A stretch of 64,000 nt of DNA from Bromus sterilis (Eukaryota > Streptophyta > Magnoliopsida > Poales > Poaceae). The stretch covers positions 430,088,270 to 430,152,269 of the forward strand of contig OX465595.1 of assembly GCA_950022295.1 (NCBI GenBank). Direction: 5' to 3'. Position numbers and translations under genes: made by a program. The notes below the pieces were generated by a model. The model was not told the origin of the DNA, searched no databases, and saw only the letters and a list, made by a program, of their open reading frames with translations. Positions 58,666-64,000 of this stretch are shown piece after piece (positions within the stretch are counted from its first letter, which is position 1; every line of letters begins with the position of its first letter).

Positions 58666-59673
58666 ATGTCTCAAGGAACCCGTGGCCAGCTTGGTCGTGC
58701 CCAAGGTCGTGGGAATGAACCGGAGGAAGGCAACCTTCCACCCCCACCCACGATGGCTCAGGTTCTGATGGAGGTTGAGAGGAACCGCCGAGACTCTCAC
58801 CATTTGTTGGAGGTCATTGCCCGCAACACCACTCAGCAGCGCAACGAGTTGGTGTCTTTGAACGACTTCATCCGGCTTCATCCCCCAGTTTTCAGTTACT
58901 CCACCGAGCCCCTTGACGCCGATGACTGGCTTCGCAGCATCGAGAGGAAGCTCCAGGCAGGCCATGTTGCAGATGGCGACAAGGTCAGCTATGCCACCTA
59001 TCACCTCGAAGGTGCAGCTAGCTCTTGGTGGGAGAACTTCCTGAACATGCGTCCCGTTGGACCGCCCACATCTTGGGATGAATTCTGCACTTCCTTCCGC
59101 GAGCACCACATTCCCAAGGGTCTTATGGACCGCAAGCGTCAGGAGTTCTGCAACCTCACCCAAGGCAGAAGGACTATTGACGAGTTTAGTCGTGAGTTCA
59201 ACCGACTTGCTCGCTATGCTACTGAAGAGGTCTCCACTGATGCAAAGAAGCAAGAGAGGTTCCGTCGTGGACTCAATTCTGGACTCCGTCGTGAGCTCAA
59301 CCTGCATGACTTTGCCACCTTCCAGATCCTTGTCAACAAGGACATCAAGGGAGAGGACATGAACACCCCCAACAACTTCCGCAAACACCCTAGAGATGAT
59401 GGTTCATCTAGTTCAGGCTCCCAGAAGCGCAAGATCTGGATCCCCAACAGTATGTTCCGCCAGAACAACCCATCGAGGACATCCTATGTGGCGCCTCGTC
59501 CACCAACTCAGTTCCACCCAGCCCCACCAAACAACCCAGCTCCACGCACTGTCTTTGGAGCCTGTTACAAGTGTGGTCAGGCAGGCCACTACTCCCGTGA
59601 GTGTCCCCAGAACCAGCTCCAGAATCAGAATGCTCCACCCCGTGCCGGAGGCAACAACAATGGTCGTGGCTAG
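58666..59673 (+). pseudogene. Gag with CCHC zinc knuckle (giant-LTR Gypsy)
   Basis: Starts MSQGTRGQLGRAQG at 58666 after an acceptor-like site. The gag core is clear: FSYSTEPLDADDWLRSIER, YHLEGAASSWWENF, FREHHIPKGLMDRKRQEF. The zinc knuckle CYKCGQAGHYSREC is near 59565-59605. It ends at TAG 59671-59673 next to a C-run; pol homology continues in another frame, so a one-base indel near here separates gag and pol. About 335 residues. Confidence 0.88.
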
Positions 59674-59674
59674 C

Positions 59675-62600
59675 CCCCCCCAGAAGGTCTACACCACCAA
59701 ACCCGCTCCTCCCGCCACTCGTGGATGTGTGAACCAGATTGCCGCCGAAGAGACTGACGACACCACTGATGTCATTCTTGGTACGCTCCCAGTCAATTAT
59801 GTTCCTACTTCCGTTCTTTTCGACCCAGGAGCATCTCATTCATTCATGTCGGAAAGTTATGCACTTCGTCATGAGTTATCTTTTGTTGAATTGTCCACCC
59901 CCATGATTATTCAAACTCCAGGATCAAGATGGCAAACTAATAGAGTAAGCCATGGTAATCAAATTGCAATTGAGGGTTTAGTATTCCTTGCTTCACTCAT
60001 AGCTCTCAAGTCTTCAGACATTGATGTCATCCTTGGCATGGATTGGCTATCAAGACAGAATGCCTACCTAGATTGCAACGGCAAATCAGTGAAACTCACC
60101 CACCCTTTAGGCAAGACCGTCAACTACACCTCACCCAGAACAAGAACCCAAGTGCATTCTTTGAATGTACTTCCCCTTCCCGACCTTGAAGATATTCCGG
60201 TGGTTCGTGACTTCCCGGATGTCTTTCCTGAAGAGCTGCCAGGAATGCCACCCGACAGATGTGTAGATTTTATAGTGGATCTTGTGCCAGGAACCGCACC
60301 AATTTCTAGACGCCCATACAAAATGGCCCCACGTGAGTTAGCTGAGCTTAAAACCCAACTGGAAGCTTTGTTGGAAAAAGGCTTCATCCGCCCTAGCTCA
60401 TCGCCATGGGGTTGCCCCGTTCTGTTCGTAACGAAGAAAGATGGAACAGAAAGGATGTGCGTAGACTATCGCCCGCTAAATTTAGCGACGATAAAGAACA
60501 AGTACCCACTACCCAGGATCAATGATCTTTATGATCAACTTGCAGGATCCTCTGTCTTCTCCAAGATGGATTTGAGATTGGGTTATCATCAAATCAAAAT
60601 CCGAAACGAAGACATTCCCAAAACGGCTTTTACTACTCGTTATGGTCTTTACGAGTACACCGTCATGTCCTTTGGTTTAACCAATGCCCCCGCCACTTTC
60701 TCGCGCATGATGAATTCGATCTTCATGGAGTACCTAGATAAATTTGTTGTGGTTTATCTTGATGACATTCTCATCTACTCGAAGAACGAAGAAGAACATG
60801 TCGAACACCTAAGGCTGGTATTGATGAAACTTAGAGAGCATCGCCTGTATGCTAAATTCTCCAAGTGTGAATTTTGGCTACCAGAAGTGACCTACTTAGG
60901 CCACGTGATTTCTGCAAAAGGCATTGCTGTGAATCCCGAGAGAGTTCAGGCCGTCCTTGACTGGACTCCACCTGAATCGGTTAAGCAAGTTAGGAGTTTT
61001 CCTGGCCTAGCCAGCTATTGCCGTCGCTTCGTCGAGAACTTTTCTAAAGTTGCAAAGCCTCTAACTGAACTCCTCAAGAAAGATAATAAATTCCTATGGA
61101 CTCCCAAGTGCGAGGAAAGCTTTCAAGAGCTAAAAAGAAGATTGAATTCTGCACCCGTACTTGCACCTCCAGACACCAAAAAGGATTTCGAGATCTATTG
61201 TGACGCATCACGGCAAGGGTTAGGATGCATACTTCTGCAAGATAGACATGTGGTAGCTTATGCTTCACGCCAGTTGAGGTCACATGAAGAGAACTATCCT
61301 ACCCATGACCTTGAACTCGCTGCCGTAGTTCATGCCCTAACAACTTGGCGACATTACCTCCTTGGTAATCGTTGTGAGATCTATTCCGACCACCAAAGCC
61401 TCAAATACATTTTCACCCAGCAAAATCTTAATCTCAGGCAAAGATGCTGGATTGAGTTGATAAAAGATTACGACGTAGGAATTTCTTACACCCCAGGCAA
61501 AGCCAATGTCATGGCTGATGCACTAAGTCGTAAGTCGTATTGTAACAACCTCATGTTACAACAGTATCAACCACTTCTTCATGAGGAATTTCGCAAGCTC
61601 AATCTTGAGATTGTTCCTCATGGCTATCTTTCTACCTTGGTGGCGAAACCAACTCTTGAGGATCAAATCATAGTTGCCGAAAGGCGTGCACGAGGTGTTC
61701 GCCGGATCAAGGAGAACATTGCTAGCGGAGTTGCTAAATGTTTCTCCACAGATAGCAAGGGAACGGTATTCTTTGGAAATCGTTTGGTAGTACCTAAGAA
61801 TAGGGAACTAAGGCAACTCATCCTCAAAGAAGCCCATGACACACCCCTCTCGATTCATCCCGGTAGCATAAAAATGTACCGAGATCTACGCCAGAGATTT
61901 TGGTGGACTAGGATGAAGAGAGACATTGCTCAATTTGTTGCCGAATGTGATGTTTGTCGTCGCATTAAGGCAGAACATCAAAGACCTGCTGGTACACTTC
62001 AGCCTTTGCCTATTCCAGAGTGGAAATGGGACAAAGTCGGTATGGACTTCATCACCGGCTTTCCGAAAACCTAGAAAGGAAACGATGCCATCTTCGTTGT
62101 CATATATAGACTTTCCAAATTTGCTCACTTCCTTCCAGTTCGCGAGTCTATAACTGCTAGCCAGTTGGCGGACTTGTACGTCTCTAGAATTGTATCCCTT
62201 CACGGTGTTCCTTTGGAAATCAATTCTGATCGTGGTAGCCTTTTCACCTCTAGATTTTGGGGAAGCTTTCAGAATGCTATGGGAACTCATCTTTCCTTTA
62301 GTACAGCTTTCCATCCTCAGTCTAGCGGTCAAGTCAAAAGGGTTAACCAAATTCTTGAAGACATGCTCAGAGCTTGTGTTATCTCACTCGGAAAGAATTG
62401 GGAGAAGTCTCTTCCATTTGCCGAATTTGCTTATAACAATAGTTTTCAATCTAGTCTGAACATGGCTCCTTTTGAACTCCTATATGGACGACGATGTCGA
62501 ACACCACTAAACTGGTCAGAAACCGGTGAAAGACAATTATTTGGACCGGACATGATCAAGGAAGCAGAAGAGCAAGTTCGCATTGTTCGTGATCAATTGA

Positions 62601-63148
62601 AAGCAGCCCAGTCTCGTCAGAAAAGCTACTATGATCGTCATCATAGGCAAGAGAGCTACAATCTGGATGAGAAGGCTTACCTTCGGGTTACTCCTCTAAA
62701 GGGAACCCAACGTTTCGGTATCAAAGGAAAATTGGCCCCACGTTACATCGGACCTTTCCGCATTCTAGCTAAACGTGGAGAAGTTTCCTACCAACTTGAA
62801 CTACCCCCGCACCTTTCCCGAGTACATGATGTATTCCATGTGTCCCAACTCAGGCGTTGCTTCAAGGACCCCATCCGCGAAGTAGACCATGAAACGCTTG
62901 ATCTCCAAGATGACCTTTCTTATCGAGAATACCCCGTTCGTATTCTTGATTCCGCAGAGCGTGTCACTCGTCGTCAGAAGATTAAGTTTCTGAAAGTGCA
63001 ATGGTCACACCACTCTGAGAGAGAAGCCACGTGGGAAAGAGAAGACCGTCTCAGTGCCGAGTATCCCTCCTTCCTCCCGCAGACTTCTGAATCTCGGGAC
63101 GAGATTCTGTTGAGTGGGGGCGAGTTGTCAGAACCCTCTGTTAGGTAA
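59675..63148 (+). pseudogene. Pol of the giant-LTR Gypsy: protease, RT, RNase H, integrase, chromodomain-like end
   Basis: Protease FDPGASHSFM near 59820; RT with MDLRLGYHQI and VVYLDDILIYSK near 60750; RNase H with YCDASRQGLG, SDHQSL and MADALSR; integrase zinc region (H..H..C..C, about 61830-61970). A TAG at 62072-62074 cuts the integrase core after GFPKT. The first two catalytic Asp are present (GMDFI, SDRG), but the third position reads SSGQVKRVNQ, with Lys where Glu is expected. The chromodomain-like tail is PVRILDSAERVTRRQKIKFL... near 62930-63050. The ORF passes the purine tract and ends inside the 3' LTR at 63148. Confidence 0.88.
63111..63125 (+). promoter_or_regulatory. Polypurine tract of the giant-LTR Gypsy
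   Basis: TGAGTGGGGGCGAGT abuts the TGTCAG start of the 3' LTR. It lies within the pol reading frame. Confidence 0.75.
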
Positions 63149-64000
63149 TGTGCTAGGATCAAAGTCACCTTGCATCATGTTAAAAATTTCAAAAGAAATC
63201 TTTGAAATCAAATTCAAAAGCAAAATGGGAGAAGGACCCCCCCCCCCCAGATGAATTAATTCAAAAGGCCAGATAAAAATCTTCTCCACAAATTCATGTT
63301 AGATTTTTGAAAAGTCTTATAAATGAGTGTGATCACATATCAAGTGATGTGGGACCCACCCCATGCTCATGGATTTTTCAAATATTCAAACAGTGCCTTG
63401 GAATTAATCAAAAACCCCTATTTGAGTTAAGATTCAAATTATTTGAATTTTAAAAAGTGCCAAACTTTATAAATGGCTAGTCTATATTATTATGAGGCCA
63501 TATAAAAAGTTTCAGCATTTTAGAAAATGGCTAGGTATTTATTTTTGCTAGCCAAAACAAATGTCAGAAAAGAAAACAGAAAAGAAAAAGGAAAAAGGAT
63601 CACCTGGAAGCAGCCCAACTTACCCCCCCCCCCCAGCCTCCAACCGGCCCAGCCCAGCCCACCTAGATCTTGTCGTCTACCTCCACGACGACAAGCAACT
63701 CGGTGGCCGGCATGCCGAGGCCGCCGCCGACGGGCAGGCCACGCAGCTGCCTCCGTGCCTCCTCCAGCATGTCCAGGAGAGAGCCGTGGTCGTCCTCGTC
63801 ACTCTCCACCCCTTTCCCCTCGCTCTCGCGCACTCTGCCGCTTTTCCCCTTCTTCCCCGAGAGCATCCGCCATTCGCCGCCGTGAGGAACCGCAGCCAAC
63901 GCCAGAGAGAAGCCTGGAGACCATGTCCATCGTGCGCGCCATCGTCGACTTCCTCGATCTGGAGAAGCTGGAGGACTAATCGAGCTCGAGGCCAACGCAA
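63126..64000 (+). repeat. Giant 3' LTR, first 875 bases
   Basis: Starts TGTCAGAACCC and aligns with 34885-35760, including the GC-rich block edge; C-runs at 63238-63250 and 63625-63635 are expanded relative to the partner. The remainder lies right of the window. Confidence 0.88.

Larger units (their letters stand above)
34885..64000 (+). mobile_element. Giant-LTR Gypsy element (Tekay-like chromovirus), heavily nested
   Basis: The 5' LTR (34885-37855, 41802-41960) and 3' LTR (63126 onward) differ by about 2-3% by eye over their first 870 bases, much less than either differs from the solo LTRs, so they look like a pair. Internal gag-pol is at 58666-63148 with a chromodomain-like C-terminus. 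The 5' LTR is interrupted by a solo LTR and a Tat element; its last 960 bases and the primer site are missing or rearranged. The 3' LTR runs out of the window. Confidence 0.75.

Noticed and set aside
1..64000. Host gene, defence system or CRISPR array
   Set aside because: Every coding region found belongs to a retrotransposon, and there are no regularly spaced short repeats with unique spacers.

Overview
The window is a stack of nested LTR retrotransposons from a large grass genome, most likely a Triticeae species (wheat, barley or a relative). The evidence is a BARE/Angela-type Copia LTR with its tRNA-Met primer site and purine tract, Athila-type elements primed by tRNA-Asp, a Tat-clade Gypsy with two RNase H domains, a Gypsy family with LTRs of about 4 kb, and 5S-rDNA-derived (Cassandra-type) LTRs. 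I see no ordinary host gene, tRNA gene, CRISPR array or bacterial feature.

Layout. 1-11043: 3' part of a SIRE/Maximus-type Copia on + (gag, protease, truncated integrase, RT-RNase H, a long extra ORF in the env position, 3' LTR). 11044-13581: 5' end of an Athila-type Gypsy on +, cut inside the protease codons by the next element. 13582-21582: Athila-like element on - with no recognisable gag-pol, one unidentified ORF of about 380 codons, and a 672-bp tandem duplication over its primer-site/LTR junction. 21583-22753 and 34491-34884: two pieces of an ATHILA-ORF1-like element split by a BARE/Angela-like Copia on - (22754-34490), which is itself split by a solo giant LTR (27290-31366). 34885 to the window end: a Gypsy with giant LTRs and a chromodomain-like integrase tail. 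Its 5' LTR (34885-37855 plus 41802-41960) was hit by a solo LTR of the same family (37856-41796, perfect AAGGA target duplication) and by a Tat-clade Gypsy on - (41961-56381). A rearranged patch (56382-58182) of 5S-derived LTRs and an inverted giant-LTR fragment follows, then the gag-pol domain (58183-63125) and the start of the 3' LTR (63126-64000).

No Gag-Pol is intact; each carries stops, frameshifts or deletions. The best preserved coding unit is not a replication gene. It is a six-exon gene (43647-48006, +) lying antisense to gag-pol inside the Tat element, with canonical introns, consistent phases and a TATA box. Other exon-like structures outside normal gag-pol are a spliceable acidic ORF inside the giant LTRs, a TATA box plus leader intron before the SIRE env-position ORF, and a 93-bp intron in the BARE-like gag. 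Together these make spliced accessory genes carried by retrotransposons the main theme of the window. Clade names are my reading of motifs; no search was run.
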